Of a stretch of DNA of 64,000 nucleotides, positions 41,411 through 52,600 are shown piece after piece; position 1 is the first letter of the stretch; every line of letters starts with the position of its first letter. The position numbers were made by a program, and so were the translations under genes. The notes beneath the pieces were generated by a model. It was not told the DNA's origin. It did no database searches and worked only from the letters and a program-made list of their open reading frames with translations. The DNA comes from Palsa-343 sp036269135 (GTDB lineage: Bacteria; Acidobacteriota; Terriglobia; Terriglobales; Acidobacteriaceae), in the NCBI GenBank assembly GCA_036269135.1, contig DATASQ010000027.1:99544-163543 (forward strand), written 5' to 3'.

Positions 41411-42760
41411 TTAGACGGCCACTTCGATCCCGAACGGCAGATCCGTCTCCGGATCCACATCCACACCCTGCATCCAGACAATGCGGCCTTCCCACTCCAG
41501 CAGGGGCCAGCTCCTGCGCCGCGCCGCCTCTACCTGCAGCCGCTCGAATATCTCTTTCAGAGGCCGCGCGCTTCGCGAATGCCGCACCTTTACCCAATCG
41601 CCCGGCTGCGGTCCGCGCAGTTTTGCCGCAGAGGGATGGGTTTCCTGGCTCGATCCAGGAACCGTGGCCCGCAGGCGCACGCCCAAACCTGCAGCTTCTC
41701 CCGGGATCGGCAACTCCACATGCTCCAGGACCGGCGCGCTCGGCGTCACGGCTTCCCGCACCAGGCGCAGCTCCCGCGCGGATCGCTCCGCCCGCAACTC
41801 TGCCGTGAGTTGCTGCCTGCGGGCAGCCGACGGATCGCACAGGTTCATCAGCCGATCCGTTTGCTCGAAATTCAGCTCGCATCCCATTTGCTGCGCGGCG
41901 GCCCTCAACACGCGGCGCCGCACGGCAGGCGCAAGATCGCGCAGCCTCTCCAGCTCGATCCCCACGCTGCCCTCGTCCGGATGCGTGGAAACCGCACGCC
42001 CTCCACCGCGCACAGGCCGCCCCGGCAGAACCAGCGACGGCAGCAGCCTGCGGAGCTCAGCCGCCCACCAGGCTTCTTCGTCGCGCGCCAGGATGGCCAG
42101 ATGGGCCAGCTGCTCCTCGATCCGGGGGTTGTACTGCGCCAGCTGCGGCAGCAGCTCGTGACGAATGCGATTCCGCGTGAAGCTCCGATCCTCGTTGGAG
42201 GCGTCTTCGCGCCAGGGCTGTTCGATCGATCGCAGCCACTCCGCGATCTCTGCGTGCCTCGCTTCAAGAAAGGGCCGCAGAATCACGCCCACGGGGCAGG
42301 CAATCACCGGATGAATGCCGGCCAGCCCCTCCGTCCACGCGCCGCGCAGCAGCCGATGCAGCACCGTCTCGGCCTGATCGTCGAGCGTGTGCGCGGTGGC
42401 GACGGCATTCGCCTTTCCCTGGGCCAGCAGGTCGCGGAACCACTCGTACCGGTCATGGCGTCCCGCTTCTTCCAGCGTCTGCCCACGATCGCGCGCCCTG
42501 GCCGGCGTATCCGTCCGATGCAGAAGGAACGGGAGCTGCAGCTGCGCGGCCAGTTCCTCAACGAAGCGCGTATCTTCGTCGGCTGCGTTGCCGCGGATGC
42601 CGTGGTGCACGTGCGCCACCGAGAGCACCAGGCCGATCTCCGGGGCGGCAATGGCGAGCGTACGGAGCAGCCCCACCGAGTCCGCGCCCCCGGACACAGC
42701 CACAGCCAGCCGCAGGCCTGCGTGCAGTTCCCGGCAATCCAATTGGGGTGCTGGCGCCAC
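41411..42760 (-). CDS. tilS: tRNA(Ile)-lysidine synthetase
   Basis: 449-residue ATP pyrophosphatase that modifies C34 of tRNA-Ile(CAU) to lysidine, an essential step in reading AUA. The PP-loop SGGADS is at residues 23-28, followed by VAHVHHGIRGNAADEDTRFVEEL, the family motif GRHDRYEWF and TAHTLDDQAETVLHRLLRG. The middle domain has NEDRSFTRNRIRHELLPQLAQYNP. The C-terminal TilS domain reads GDWVKVRHSRSARPLKEIFERLQVEAARR. The start is a GTG at 42760 without a clear ribosome site. Confidence 0.93.
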   Translation of the reverse strand: MAPAPQLDCRELHAGLRLAVAVSGGADSVGLLRTLAIAAPEIGLVLSVAHVHHGIRGNAADEDTRFVEELAAQLQLPFLLHRTDTPARARDRGQTLEEAGRHDRYEWFRDLLAQGKANAVATAHTLDDQAETVLHRLLRGAWTEGLAGIHPVIACPVGVILRPFLEARHAEIAEWLRSIEQPWREDASNEDRSFTRNRIRHELLPQLAQYNPRIEEQLAHLAILARDEEAWWAAELRRLLPSLVLPGRPVRGGGRAVSTHPDEGSVGIELERLRDLAPAVRRRVLRAAAQQMGCELNFEQTDRLMNLCDPSAARRQQLTAELRAERSARELRLVREAVTPSAPVLEHVELPIPGEAAGLGVRLRATVPGSSQETHPSAAKLRGPQPGDWVKVRHSRSARPLKEIFERLQVEAARRRSWPLLEWEGRIVWMQGVDVDPETDLPFGIEVAV

Positions 42761-42859
42761 GACTCCATGCTAGCCGCTATTGGTGAGACTGGCTCAGACG
42801 CACGCTGTCGGGACACCGGCGAATGCCCGGCCGGCCAGGCTCGTCTTATACTGCTCTTC

Positions 42860-43330
42860 ATGCTGAGAACCAGGCTGGCAATTGCCGCCGATGCTCCCCT
42901 CATCACCCGTCATCGTCGCCGGATGTTTGTCGACGCCGGGCGCCGCGACGATCAGATCCTCCAGGTCATGGCGCAGGCTCATGAGCCGTGGGTTTCCAAA
43001 GCCATCGCCGACGGTCGATATATTGGCTGGATCGCTGAGGATGAAGGCGTGCCGGTGGCGGGCGCCGGGCTGCTTTTGCTCGACTGGCCGCCGCACCCCC
43101 TCGATCCGCGCTCTACGCAGCGTGGCTATCTGCTGAATGTCTATGTCGAGCCGGAATATCGCCGCCGTCGCCTGGCCAGTCAGCTCATCGAACTCGCCCT
43201 GGCCGAAGCTCGCCGCCGTGGCATCCGCGTCGTGGCGCTCCATTCCACCGACGAGGGCCGGCGCCTCTACGAAGCAAATGGCTTTCGCCCGACCAATGAG
43301 ATGTTCTACGTGGAGCCCGTCGAGCCGTGA
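42860..43330 (+). CDS. GNAT family N-acetyltransferase
   Basis: 156 residues. N-terminal MLRTRLAIAADAPLITRHRRRMF, then VPVAGAGLLLLDWPP, the acetyl-CoA loop LLNVYVEPEYRRRRLASQLIELALAEARRRGI, and the C-terminal VALHSTDEGRRLYEANGFRPTNEMFY. The pyrophosphate loop (EYRRRRLASQL) has Arg-Arg-Leu in place of the common Arg-x-Gly, as in some family members. The start at 42860 is chosen as the first Met before the conserved strand. The substrate is unknown. It is convergent with sufT. Confidence 0.85.
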   Translation: MLRTRLAIAADAPLITRHRRRMFVDAGRRDDQILQVMAQAHEPWVSKAIADGRYIGWIAEDEGVPVAGAGLLLLDWPPHPLDPRSTQRGYLLNVYVEPEYRRRRLASQLIELALAEARRRGIRVVALHSTDEGRRLYEANGFRPTNEMFYVEPVEP

Positions 43331-43358
43331 CCCTCAGGCTCCCGGGCCGGCCCCGCGC

Positions 43359-43943
43359 CTAGCGCAGGATGGGAAATGCGCTGCCCGTGCTGTTCCCGTA
43401 ATCGAGATCGAAGCCCAGCTGCAGCTTGGCCGCTTCTGACATACGTCCGGGATTCCACGGCGGATCGAAGACCACTTCCACCCGCACCTCCCGTACCTCC
43501 GGCAACCGCGCCAGCTTGCGTTCCACATCGGCCTTCAGCACGTCGGACATGCCGCATCCCGGAGCAGTAAGCGACATCGCCACATCGAGCTTCTTGCCGC
43601 CTTCGGGGGCATCGCTGATCGCGCAGGAGTAAATCAGCCCCAGATCGACGATGTTCACCGGAATCTCCGGGTCGTAGACCGTCTTCAGCTGATCCCACAC
43701 CATGCGCTCGCTGAACGTCGCCGGTGCTCGCGTTTCCGCGGAAGGCCCGCTCATCCCGAGCGCATCCGCGTCCTTCTCCTCGATCCTGTAGAGGGCACCG
43801 GCGACCGCAACCGTATAGCTGGTCCCCGCCGCCTGGGTGATCCGCACCGTCGTCCCCGCCGGCAGCACCTGCAGCGAGCCGGCCGGCACAGCAATCGCAG
43901 GACAATCGCGCTTCAGCGTTACGGTTTGGTTGGTGATGATCAT
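43359..43943 (-). CDS. sufT: Fe-S cluster assembly protein SufT (MIP18-like)
   Basis: 194 residues. The N-terminal beta-rich extension (TVTLKRDCPAIAVPAGSLQVLPAGTTV, with VAGALYRIEEKDADALG) precedes the MIP18/DUF59 domain: ERMVWDQLKTVYDPEIPVNIVDLGLIY, MSLTAPGCGMSD with the conserved reactive cysteine, and VVFDPPWNPGRMSEAAKLQLG. This two-part layout is the SufT type that helps mature Fe-S proteins. It lies 74 bases after sufU on the same strand, separated by a 7-base repeat tract, so it is probably the last gene of the suf operon. Confidence 0.9.
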   Translation of the reverse strand: MIITNQTVTLKRDCPAIAVPAGSLQVLPAGTTVRITQAAGTSYTVAVAGALYRIEEKDADALGMSGPSAETRAPATFSERMVWDQLKTVYDPEIPVNIVDLGLIYSCAISDAPEGGKKLDVAMSLTAPGCGMSDVLKADVERKLARLPEVREVRVEVVFDPPWNPGRMSEAAKLQLGFDLDYGNSTGSAFPILR

Positions 43944-43953
43944 GACAAAGCTC

Positions 43954-43985
43954 GCAGCCCGTAGCCTGTAGCTGGTAGCCAGCGA
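43954..43985. repeat. Degenerate 7-base tandem repeats between sufU and sufT
   Basis: GCAGCCC, GTAGCCT, GTAGCTG, GTAGCCA form four units with period 7. GCTACCCGCTACGGC further right (43996-44010) is roughly complementary, so the gap could also fold into a hairpin. Confidence 0.7.
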
Positions 43986-44017
43986 ATACGCTGCAAGCTA
44001 CCCGCTACGGCTGCGCG

Positions 44018-44464
44018 CTATTCCGTGGAAATCTTCTCCTGCTTGCCTTCCAGAGCCGCCTGCAGCGTGTGCCAGGCCAGGGTCGCGCACTTGACCCGCA
44101 TCGGAAATTCGGAAACGCCCGAAAACACCGCCAGCTTGCCCAGCTCCGCTTCATGCTCATGCGAGTGGCCGGTGACCATCTCATGAAACTTCTCGAAAAT
44201 GTGCTGCGCCTCCGCCAGGCTTTTACCCTTCACGCTCTGCGTCATCATCGACGCCGAGGCCTTCGAAATGGCGCAACCGGCGCCTTCGAAGCTCACATCG
44301 CGAATTGCGTCGCCGTCCATTTCCAGATAAACCGTGAACCGGTCGCCGCACAGCGGGTTGTAGCCTTCGGCCTTGTGGTTCGCCGCCGGCAGTGCCTTGT
44401 AGTTTCTGGGAGCCCGGCTGTGCTCGAGAATCACTTCCTGGTAAAGATCGCGCAGCTCCGGCAT
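44018..44464 (-). CDS. sufU: Fe-S scaffold / sulfur-transfer protein SufU (IscU-like)
   Basis: 148 residues. The three conserved cysteines are present: Cys39 with Asp41 in YNPLCGDRF, Cys64 in EGAGCAISKASASMM, and Cys126 in FPMRVKCATLAWHTL. The 18-20 residue insertion after the second Cys region (EKFHEMVTGHSHEHEAELGKL) and the SufU-like ending distinguish it from IscU. SufU is a zinc-dependent sulfurtransferase that accepts sulfur from SufS. Its ATG overlaps the sufS stop as TGATG, so the pair is translationally coupled. Confidence 0.93.
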   Translation of the reverse strand: MPELRDLYQEVILEHSRAPRNYKALPAANHKAEGYNPLCGDRFTVYLEMDGDAIRDVSFEGAGCAISKASASMMTQSVKGKSLAEAQHIFEKFHEMVTGHSHEHEAELGKLAVFSGVSEFPMRVKCATLAWHTLQAALEGKQEKISTE

Positions 44465-45723
44465 CAGGCAAAGACCTCCCGCACCTTCCGCAGCCCGCGC
44501 GCCAGCGCATCCACTTCCTCGCGCGTGTTGTACATCGCGAACGAGGCCCGCACCGTGGCCGGAATGCAGAACCGCTCCATCACCGGCTGCGCGCAGTGGT
44601 GTCCCGTGCGCACAGCGATGCCTTCCTGATCCAGGATGGTCCCGATGTCGTGGGGATGCACGTCCTCCAGGACGAACGACAGCACGCTGGCCTTCTCCCG
44701 CGCCGTCCCGATCGGCCGCACGCCTGGCAGTCCGCCCACAACTTCCGTCGCGTACTCCAGCAGGTCGTGCTCATGGGCGGCAATCTTCGCCACGCCCACG
44801 CCGTTCATGTATTCGATGGCCGCCTTCAGCCCTGCCACGCCCGCCATATCCGGCGTGCCGGCTTCAAATTTGTGCGGCAGCTTGTTGTACGTCGTCTTCT
44901 CGAAGGTCACGGAGCTGATCATGTCTCCGCCGCCCTGGTACGGCGGCATCGCGTCCAGCAGTGCTGCTTTTCCGTAAAGCACGCCAATCCCCGTAGGCCC
45001 GTACATCTTGTGCCCCGAGAGCGCGTAGAAGTCGCAATCGAGATCCTGCACATCCACAGCGATGTGCGGCGCGGCCTGCGCGCCATCCACCAGCACCGGA
45101 ATACCCCGGGCATGCGCGGCGGCAATCATCCGGTTCACCGGATTGATCGTCCCCAGTGCGTTCGATACATGCGCGAGTCCGACGATCCGCGTCTTCGGCC
45201 CCAGCAGCCTCTCGTATTCGTCGAGCAGCAGTTCGCCGGCGTCATTCATGGGGACGACCCGCAGCCGAGCGCCCTTTTCTTCACACAGCATCTGCCACGG
45301 AACGATGTTCGAGTGATGCTCCATCGCCGTGATCAGCACTTCGTCGCCCGCGCCCACGTGCGCGCGTCCCCAGGTCTGCGCCACCAGGTTGATCGCTTCC
45401 GTGGTCCCGCGCGTGAAGACGATCTCGCTCGCATCGGCGGCGTTCACAAAGCGCTGCACCGTCTTGCGGCCCGCTTCAAACTCCTCCGTCGCAATCTGCG
45501 ACAAGTAGTGCACGCCGCGATGGATATTCGCGTTCTCGCCCTCGTAATACCGGACGATCGCATCGATCACACTTTGCGGCTTCTGCGAGGTCGCCGCGTT
45601 GTCCAGATACACCAGCTCGTGCCCGTGCACTTTCCGGCGCAGGATCGGAAAATCGGCACGGATCTTCTCCACGTCGTAGTCGGAGGCTGTCTTCCTCACC
45701 GGTACAGCAGTTGCGGCGCTCAT
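44464..45723 (-). CDS. sufS: Cysteine desulfurase SufS
   Basis: 419-residue PLP enzyme (group II NifS-like) that takes sulfur from cysteine. It has LVYLDNAATSQKPQSVIDAI, NIHRGVHYLSQIATEEFEAGR, TRGTTEAINLVAQTWG, MEHHSNIVPWQ, DGAQAAPHIAVDVQDLDCDFYALSGHKMYGPTGIGVLYG with the PLP lysine, and the persulfide-forming cysteine in RTGHHCAQPVMERF. The ATG at 45723 overlaps the sufD stop (ATGA); a longer frame would read through into sufD. The order sufB-C-D-S-U is that of the Gram-positive and acidobacterial SUF system. Confidence 0.94.
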   Translation of the reverse strand: MSAATAVPVRKTASDYDVEKIRADFPILRRKVHGHELVYLDNAATSQKPQSVIDAIVRYYEGENANIHRGVHYLSQIATEEFEAGRKTVQRFVNAADASEIVFTRGTTEAINLVAQTWGRAHVGAGDEVLITAMEHHSNIVPWQMLCEEKGARLRVVPMNDAGELLLDEYERLLGPKTRIVGLAHVSNALGTINPVNRMIAAAHARGIPVLVDGAQAAPHIAVDVQDLDCDFYALSGHKMYGPTGIGVLYGKAALLDAMPPYQGGGDMISSVTFEKTTYNKLPHKFEAGTPDMAGVAGLKAAIEYMNGVGVAKIAAHEHDLLEYATEVVGGLPGVRPIGTAREKASVLSFVLEDVHPHDIGTILDQEGIAVRTGHHCAQPVMERFCIPATVRASFAMYNTREEVDALARGLRKVREVFA

Positions 45724-47111
45724 CGTGCCTCCTCCATCGCTCGTTCGACCACCCGCCCCGAACTCGCGTGCGGCGCGTTTTCGAGGAACAGCAGATGCTG
45801 CCGGATCAGCCCCTCGATATGCTCCCGGGCTACAGCTGAATGCATTCGCTCCACGCACTCTTCAGCAAACGCCAGCAGCAGCAGCTTGCGCGCTTCCGCT
45901 TCGCTGATGCCGCGGGACTGCAGGTAGAACAGCGCATTCTCCTCGATCTGCCCAATCGTTGCGCCGTGGGTGCATTTCACGTCGTCGGCGTAGATCTCGA
46001 GCTGCGGCTTGGTGTCGATCTGCGCATCGTCGCTCAGCAGAAGGTTGCGGTTCGTTTGCTTCGCGTCGGTCTTCTGCGCGTCCTTGTGAACCACAATGCG
46101 CCCGTGGAACACCCCGTGCGACTGCTCGTCCAGAATTCCGTTGTAGAACTGCCGGCTGCCGCAGTGCGGGCTGGCATGCTCCACGTGCATGTAGTTGTCC
46201 AGATGCTGCCTCCCCGTGCCCAGGAACAATCCGTTGATAAGGCACTCCCCACCTTCGCCGGCCAGCACGGGGTGGACGTTATTCCGCACCAGACCTCCGC
46301 CCAGCAGCAGCGAATGCGAAGCCACGTTCCCACTTCGCCCCTGATGAATCCGCAGTGTGGAGATGTTGAAGGCCTTGAGGTGCTCGCGCTCGATCAGGTA
46401 GTGCTGGGCCACCGTGCTTTCGCCGGCAATCAGCTCCGTCACCGCATTGGAGAAGGCAATCGACTCACCGCCGACCGAGGCATAGTCCTCCATGACCGCG
46501 ACCTGACTCTGATCTTCGGCCACAATCAGATTCCGCGGATGCGTCACCGCCGGCCCCGGTTCCTCTGTCGAGAGGTAGAGCAGGATGATCGGCGCCTCGA
46601 CCACCACCCCGCGCGCCACATGCACATAGGCGCCATCCGCCAGGAATGCCGTATTCAGCGCGACAAACGCATCCCGCTGCGTATCGGCATACCGCCCCAG
46701 GTGTTTCTCCAGCGTCTCCGGATGCGAGTCGATCTGCTCCCGCAGGCTCGCCACCGTCACGCCCTTCGGTAGTCCACTCACCTGGGACAGCTCTGCGTCA
46801 AAACGGCCGTTCACGAAGACCAGGGTTGCCGCGGTCTTTCCTTCCGGACAAAACGTCGCCAGTTGCTCGCTCGTCAGCTTCGCCTCGGTCGCCGGACGGA
46901 ACACGGTTCGCGCAATCGCCGACACATTCGTGAAGCGCCAGTCCTCCTCGCGCGTCGTCGGAAACCCCGCTTCGCAGAACCGGGCAAAGGCATCTTCGCG
47001 CAGACGCTTCAGCCATGCGAGCTTCGCCCCGGGAGCCGACTTGTCGAACTCGGTGAAGTTCTCCAGCCAGCTCTGCACCTGTTCTGTCGCTGTCACGGCT
47101 GTCTCCCTCAC
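45720..47111 (-). CDS. sufD: Fe-S assembly scaffold subunit SufD
   Basis: 463 residues in the right-handed beta-helix fold shared with SufB. The N-terminal helical part has AKLAWLKRLREDAFARFCEAGFPTTREEDWRFTNVSAI; the core has NLIVAEDQSQVAVMEDYASVGGESIAFSNAVTEL and HQGRSGNVASHSLLLGG; the C-terminal signature is DAKQTNRNLLLSDDAQIDTKPQLEIYADDVKCTHGATIGQIEENALFYLQSRGISEAEARKLLL. The GTG at 47111 overlaps the sufC stop (GTGA) with AGGAG 7 bases upstream; a second GTG at 47096 also has a good site. Confidence 0.93.
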   Translation of the reverse strand: MRETAVTATEQVQSWLENFTEFDKSAPGAKLAWLKRLREDAFARFCEAGFPTTREEDWRFTNVSAIARTVFRPATEAKLTSEQLATFCPEGKTAATLVFVNGRFDAELSQVSGLPKGVTVASLREQIDSHPETLEKHLGRYADTQRDAFVALNTAFLADGAYVHVARGVVVEAPIILLYLSTEEPGPAVTHPRNLIVAEDQSQVAVMEDYASVGGESIAFSNAVTELIAGESTVAQHYLIEREHLKAFNISTLRIHQGRSGNVASHSLLLGGGLVRNNVHPVLAGEGGECLINGLFLGTGRQHLDNYMHVEHASPHCGSRQFYNGILDEQSHGVFHGRIVVHKDAQKTDAKQTNRNLLLSDDAQIDTKPQLEIYADDVKCTHGATIGQIEENALFYLQSRGISEAEARKLLLLAFAEECVERMHSAVAREHIEGLIRQHLLFLENAPHASSGRVVERAMEEAR

Positions 47112-47878
47112 GCCCTCGCTCCTACGGCCTGCGGCGTCTCCGTCCAGCCGTATCCCTTCTCCTCCAGCTCCAGCGCCAGTTCCTTGCCGCCCGAGCGCAC
47201 GATGCGGCCGTCCACCAGAACGTGCACGAAATCCGGAACGATGTAATCCAGCAGCCGCTGATAATGCGTCACCACCAGCATGGCCCGCTTCGGGTTCCGC
47301 AGCGAATTCACGCCGTTCGCCACAATCCGCAGCGCGTCGATGTCCAGCCCGGAGTCCGTCTCGTCCAGCACGGCGAGCTTCGGCTCCAGCACCGCCATCT
47401 GCAGAATCTCGTTGCGCTTCTTTTCGCCGCCGGAAAAGCCCTCGTTGAGCGAACGGTTCATTAGCTTGTCATCCATTTCGAGCAGTGCCAGCTTCTCGCG
47501 GAACAGCGGCAGAAAATCCATCGCGTCCATCTCGTCCTGGCCGCGATACTTCCGCTGCGCGTTCAGCGCCGACCGCAGGAAGTACGTGTTGCCGATCCCC
47601 GGAATCTCCACCGGATACTGGAAGGCCAGAAAAACGCCCTCGCAGGCCGCGGTTTCCGGCTTCATCTCCAGAAGATCTTTGCCGTCGAAGGTGATCGAGC
47701 CTTCCGTCACGTTGTACGCATCCCGCCGCGCCAGCACCTGCGCCAGCGTGCTCTTGCCCGACCCGTTCGGCCCCATAATGGAGTGCACTTCCCCGGCATT
47801 TACTGTCAGGTCGATCCCCTTCAGGATCTCGTTCCCATCCACATTCACATGCAAATTCTTAATTTCCAGCAAACTCAT
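47108..47878 (-). CDS. sufC: SUF system ABC ATPase SufC
   Basis: 256-residue ATPase that drives SufBCD. It has MSLLEIKNLHVNVDGNEILKG, Walker A GPNGSGKS (36-43), Q-loop FLAFQYPVEIPG, signature GFSGGEKKRNEILQM, Walker B PKLAVLDETDSGLDIDAL and the switch His in VVTHYQRLLDYI. The ETDSGLD variant of the D-loop is characteristic of SufC. GAGGGGACGG precedes the ATG. It lies 52 bases after sufB, with a repeat tract between. Confidence 0.95.
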   Translation of the reverse strand: MSLLEIKNLHVNVDGNEILKGIDLTVNAGEVHSIMGPNGSGKSTLAQVLARRDAYNVTEGSITFDGKDLLEMKPETAACEGVFLAFQYPVEIPGIGNTYFLRSALNAQRKYRGQDEMDAMDFLPLFREKLALLEMDDKLMNRSLNEGFSGGEKKRNEILQMAVLEPKLAVLDETDSGLDIDALRIVANGVNSLRNPKRAMLVVTHYQRLLDYIVPDFVHVLVDGRIVRSGGKELALELEEKGYGWTETPQAVGARA

Positions 47879-47888
47879 CCGTCCCCTC

Positions 47889-47928
47889 GAATCTTTAAAC
47901 TCTGAACTCTTATTTTTTAAACTCTGCA
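47889..47928. repeat. A/T-rich degenerate 7-base repeats between sufB and sufC
   Basis: AATCTTT, AAACTCT, GAACTCT, TATTTTT and TAAACTC follow one another with period 7. This is the same spacing as the C/G-rich tracts at other gene ends, but in an A/T-rich version resembling the tract at 39286. Confidence 0.65.
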
Positions 47929-47929
47929 G

Positions 47930-49387
<1,458 letters not shown>

Positions 49388-49443
49388 TCAGCTCTCCTCA
49401 ATTTCTCGGGCAGACCCGGCGCCCTCCGGTGTTTCCGGTGGCA

Positions 49444-49468
49444 ATATACGACTAAAGCGGTCCTATAT
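49444..49468 (-). promoter_or_regulatory. Dyad operator of the suf operon, IscR type-1-like
   Basis: On the minus strand the 25-base site reads ATATAGGAC-N7-GTCGTATAT, a near-perfect inverted repeat (8 of 9 in each arm). It agrees with the E. coli IscR type 1 consensus at about 19 of 25 positions, including the GAC and TAGTC cores. It overlaps the predicted transcription start of suf. An Rrf2-family Fe-S repressor is the likely reader, but no such gene lies in the window. Confidence 0.6.
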
Positions 49469-49471
49469 CAG

Positions 49472-49501
49472 AGTGTACAGCCAGACGCTCATCCGTTTCA
49501 A
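49472..49501 (-). promoter_or_regulatory. Candidate sigma-70 promoter of the suf operon
   Basis: Minus-strand TTGAAA (49501-49496) and TACACT (49477-49472) lie 18 bases apart. The predicted start near 49465 falls inside the dyad operator. A second possible -10, TATATT, lies at 49448-49443. Confidence 0.5.
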
Positions 49502-49610
49502 CCCCGGGCCTGGACTGGGAACTCCCTGTACTGATTGGATGCAGCGCGACTTGCGCGGCTTCGAAGAGAGCGGCTCTATGCCTTCCGCGCGGACCCGGGT
49601 TCCGTTGCGC

Positions 49611-52600
49611 TCAGGACTTCTGCTCGACGGGGTCGGACATGGGGTTGGCCGTGACCAGATTGCTGGCCGAAATCTGGCTTGTCGTCTCGCGGGATTCATG
49701 GCGGGCGCAGTTGCGGCCGGAGTTCTTCGCGACATAGAGCGCCGTGTCCGCGCGGCTCAGCACCTCCCGCAGCGAGGGAGCGTCGAGACCGGGCCGGAAG
49801 GTCGCCACGCCAATGCTGCAGGTCAGCCGGATCTCTGTGTCGCACGCCAGGAAGGGCCGCGATCGGATCGCATCCAGCAGATCGTCGATTCGTCCGGGAG
49901 CGACCATCGGATCCCAGCCCGGGAACAGAATGAGGAACTCTTCCCCCCCATAGCGGCCCACCCAGTCGTAGGCCCGCATCGCCTCGCCGAAGCGCTCCGC
50001 CGCTTCGCGGATCACATCGTCCCCACACAAGTGGCCGTAGCTGTCGTTCAGGTTCTTGAAGTGATCGAGATCGGCAATCAGCACGCCCAGCGGCGACTGG
50101 TCGCGAATGGCGCGGGCGACTTCCCGCTCCAGCTGCTCCAGCATGGCGGCGCGATTGAAGATGCCGGTTAGCGAATCGTGCGTGGCCTGGATGTGCAGCG
50201 CACATCGGACCTCTTCCAGGGCTGCTTTCTCCGCCACCAGCTGCGCCGTCCGTTCCTCCACCAGCCGGGTCAGTTGCTCCTGGTGCCGCGTCAGGCTTCG
50301 CGTGCGGAACGCGATAATGCCCCAGGTCAGCAGCAGAGCCGCCAGCCCATAGCCCAAATACGCCAGAGGGGTCTGCGCCAGGCGAGCCCGCAGAACGAAA
50401 CTGAACGACGCACCCGTCAGGTTGCGCACCGCGTCGTTGTTCTCCGCCTGCACGATGAATGTATAGTTCCCCGGCGGCAGATTCGTGTACCAGGCGTTGC
50501 GCCGCGTGCCAGCGTAAATCCAGTCGGGATCGAAGCCCACCAGCTTGTACCGGAAACGCACCCGCTGCGGCGCAACGAAGCTCGGCGCGGTAAACGATAC
50601 CTCCAGATTCCCCGACCCGTGCTTCAGGCGGATCCCGTTCTGCAGGGGAATGGAATGTCCATCGAAGGTCACCCGCTCAATCCATACCGGCGGCACGATG
50701 GTATTGATGGGAATGTGCGAGGGGTCGATCACGGCCACGCCGTCAATGGTTCCGAACCACAGCCGTCCGTCGCGGCTCTTCCAGGCGCAGGGCATGCTGC
50801 CATACAGCGTCTCGCGTGAGCGCAGGCCATCCGCCGTCCCATACAGCACGGGTTCCAGCTTCCCGCCCGGCTTTCCCGCTGTCTCCGCGAACTCCTTCTT
50901 CGCGATGCGGAAGATTCCTGTGTCGCCACCGAACCAGAGATTGCCGTTGTTGTCCTCGAGAATCGAGCCGATCGATGTATCCGGCACGTTCTGGTCCGGG
51001 GTCCATGTGTCCACCCGCCCATCGTGAATGTGGCTTATGCCTCCACCGGAGGTCCCGGCCCACACGCTGCCGTCCGGGTCCGCATACAGGCTCATCACGT
51101 GATCGCTGTGCAGGCCGTTGGCCGTCGTGAAGCGGGTCAGGCGTCCGTTCTGCAGCCGCTCCGCGCCGTCCCCGTCCAGAGCAATCCACAGGGCGCCGTC
51201 CTGGGTTTGAGTAATGCCGGAAATGCGTCCGGAATCGGTGATGTGGCGGAACCCTCCGTGCTCAAACTCCGCCAGTCCGCGCCCGAAGGTTCCGGCCCAC
51301 AGCCGTCCCTCCCGGTCCTCATAGAGCGCGTTGATCGAGCTATCGCTCGCCTGCGCATCGCGCCATACGGAGACATGCCCATTCCGGATCTCCGCAATCG
51401 TGCCTCGCTGAAAGCCCAGCCAAAGGCTGCCGTCGTGCCGCTGCAGAATCGAATACACCGCCTGATTCGGCAGCCCCCGGCTCTGGTTCCATACCTCCAC
51501 ACGCCCATCGGCCAGCAGATGATTCAGCCCGTTGTTGTCGGCGCCGATCCACATCGTGCCGTCCTGCGCCTGCAGGACATTCGCTGTGTAATTGCCCGAC
51601 AGACCTTCCGGTGTGCCGAAGACCGAAAACTTGCCGTCCCGCAGCTGCACGGCTCCCGCATCCAGCAGCCCCACCCACAGACTGCCTTCCCGGTCTTCCA
51701 TCAGGGCTTTGGCGCAGCGGTCGCTGGGCAGCCCGTGGGCAGCTCCATAGAAATCCAGTTTGCCGTGATAGAGCCGCGCAATTCCATGCCGCACGAACGA
51801 AACCCATACCGCGCCGTCATGGTCGGCCAGCAGCGCCGAGATTTCTCCGGGCAGAGGCTGTACCGAAACCACCTTGTCCCGTTGAATCTGCACCAGCCGG
51901 TTGGAGGCCGTCCCGGCCCACAATGAACCATCCGGCGCGGCCGCCAGGGCGATCACCGGATCGCCTGAGAGCCCATGGCGCAGCGGATACGAGGCGAAGC
52001 GCCCGTGGTCGAAGCGGGCCAGCCCCTGCTGTGTGCCCACCCACAACGTGCCTCCCCTGTCGATGACCACGGCGTTGATGGCCGGGTCCCCATCGCCATG
52101 GGTAAGGTTCCAGTTCTCGATCTTCCCGCCGCGCATTCGATTGAGACCCTGGGTGCTCCCCACCCACAATCCCCCCTCTCGATCTTCGAGGAGAGCCGTA
52201 ATGTTGTTCCCGGCCAGCCCCTCCCGCGTGGCGAGCGAGGTAAATGTGCCCGTGTCCCCGGGCATCGCTGCCGGGATGTAGTGACTCAGTCCGCTGTCCG
52301 TCCCCACCCAGAGACTTCCATCGCGGCTTGCGGCAAGCGCCTCAATGTTGCTGGACGCCAGCCCCGGAGCATTGTGCCGTGTGTACGTGACGAAGTGGAC
52401 GCCGTCGAAGCGCGTCAGCCCTTCCTGGGTCCCGAACCAGAGATACCCATCGCCGGTCTGCGCGATCGCCTGCACTGAGTTCTGCGGCAGCCCCGATTCG
52501 CTGTTCCACGAGGTCTGCAGGTATTGCGTGATCGCCTTGGCCGGGTTGAGCGCCAGCGCCGGCGGCACGATCGCCATCAACAGGAAGGCCGCAGCCAGGA

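Noticed and set aside
40702..41481. N-terminal extension of the serine dehydratase to 719 residues
   Set aside because: The extra 260 codons lie antisense to a well-formed lipoprotein gene, and the conserved SdaA start is at 40701.
49388..49610. A regulator gene for the suf operon in the upstream gap
   Set aside because: The 223-base gap has no frame with a helix-turn-helix or Rrf2 cysteine pattern; only promoter and operator signals are seen.
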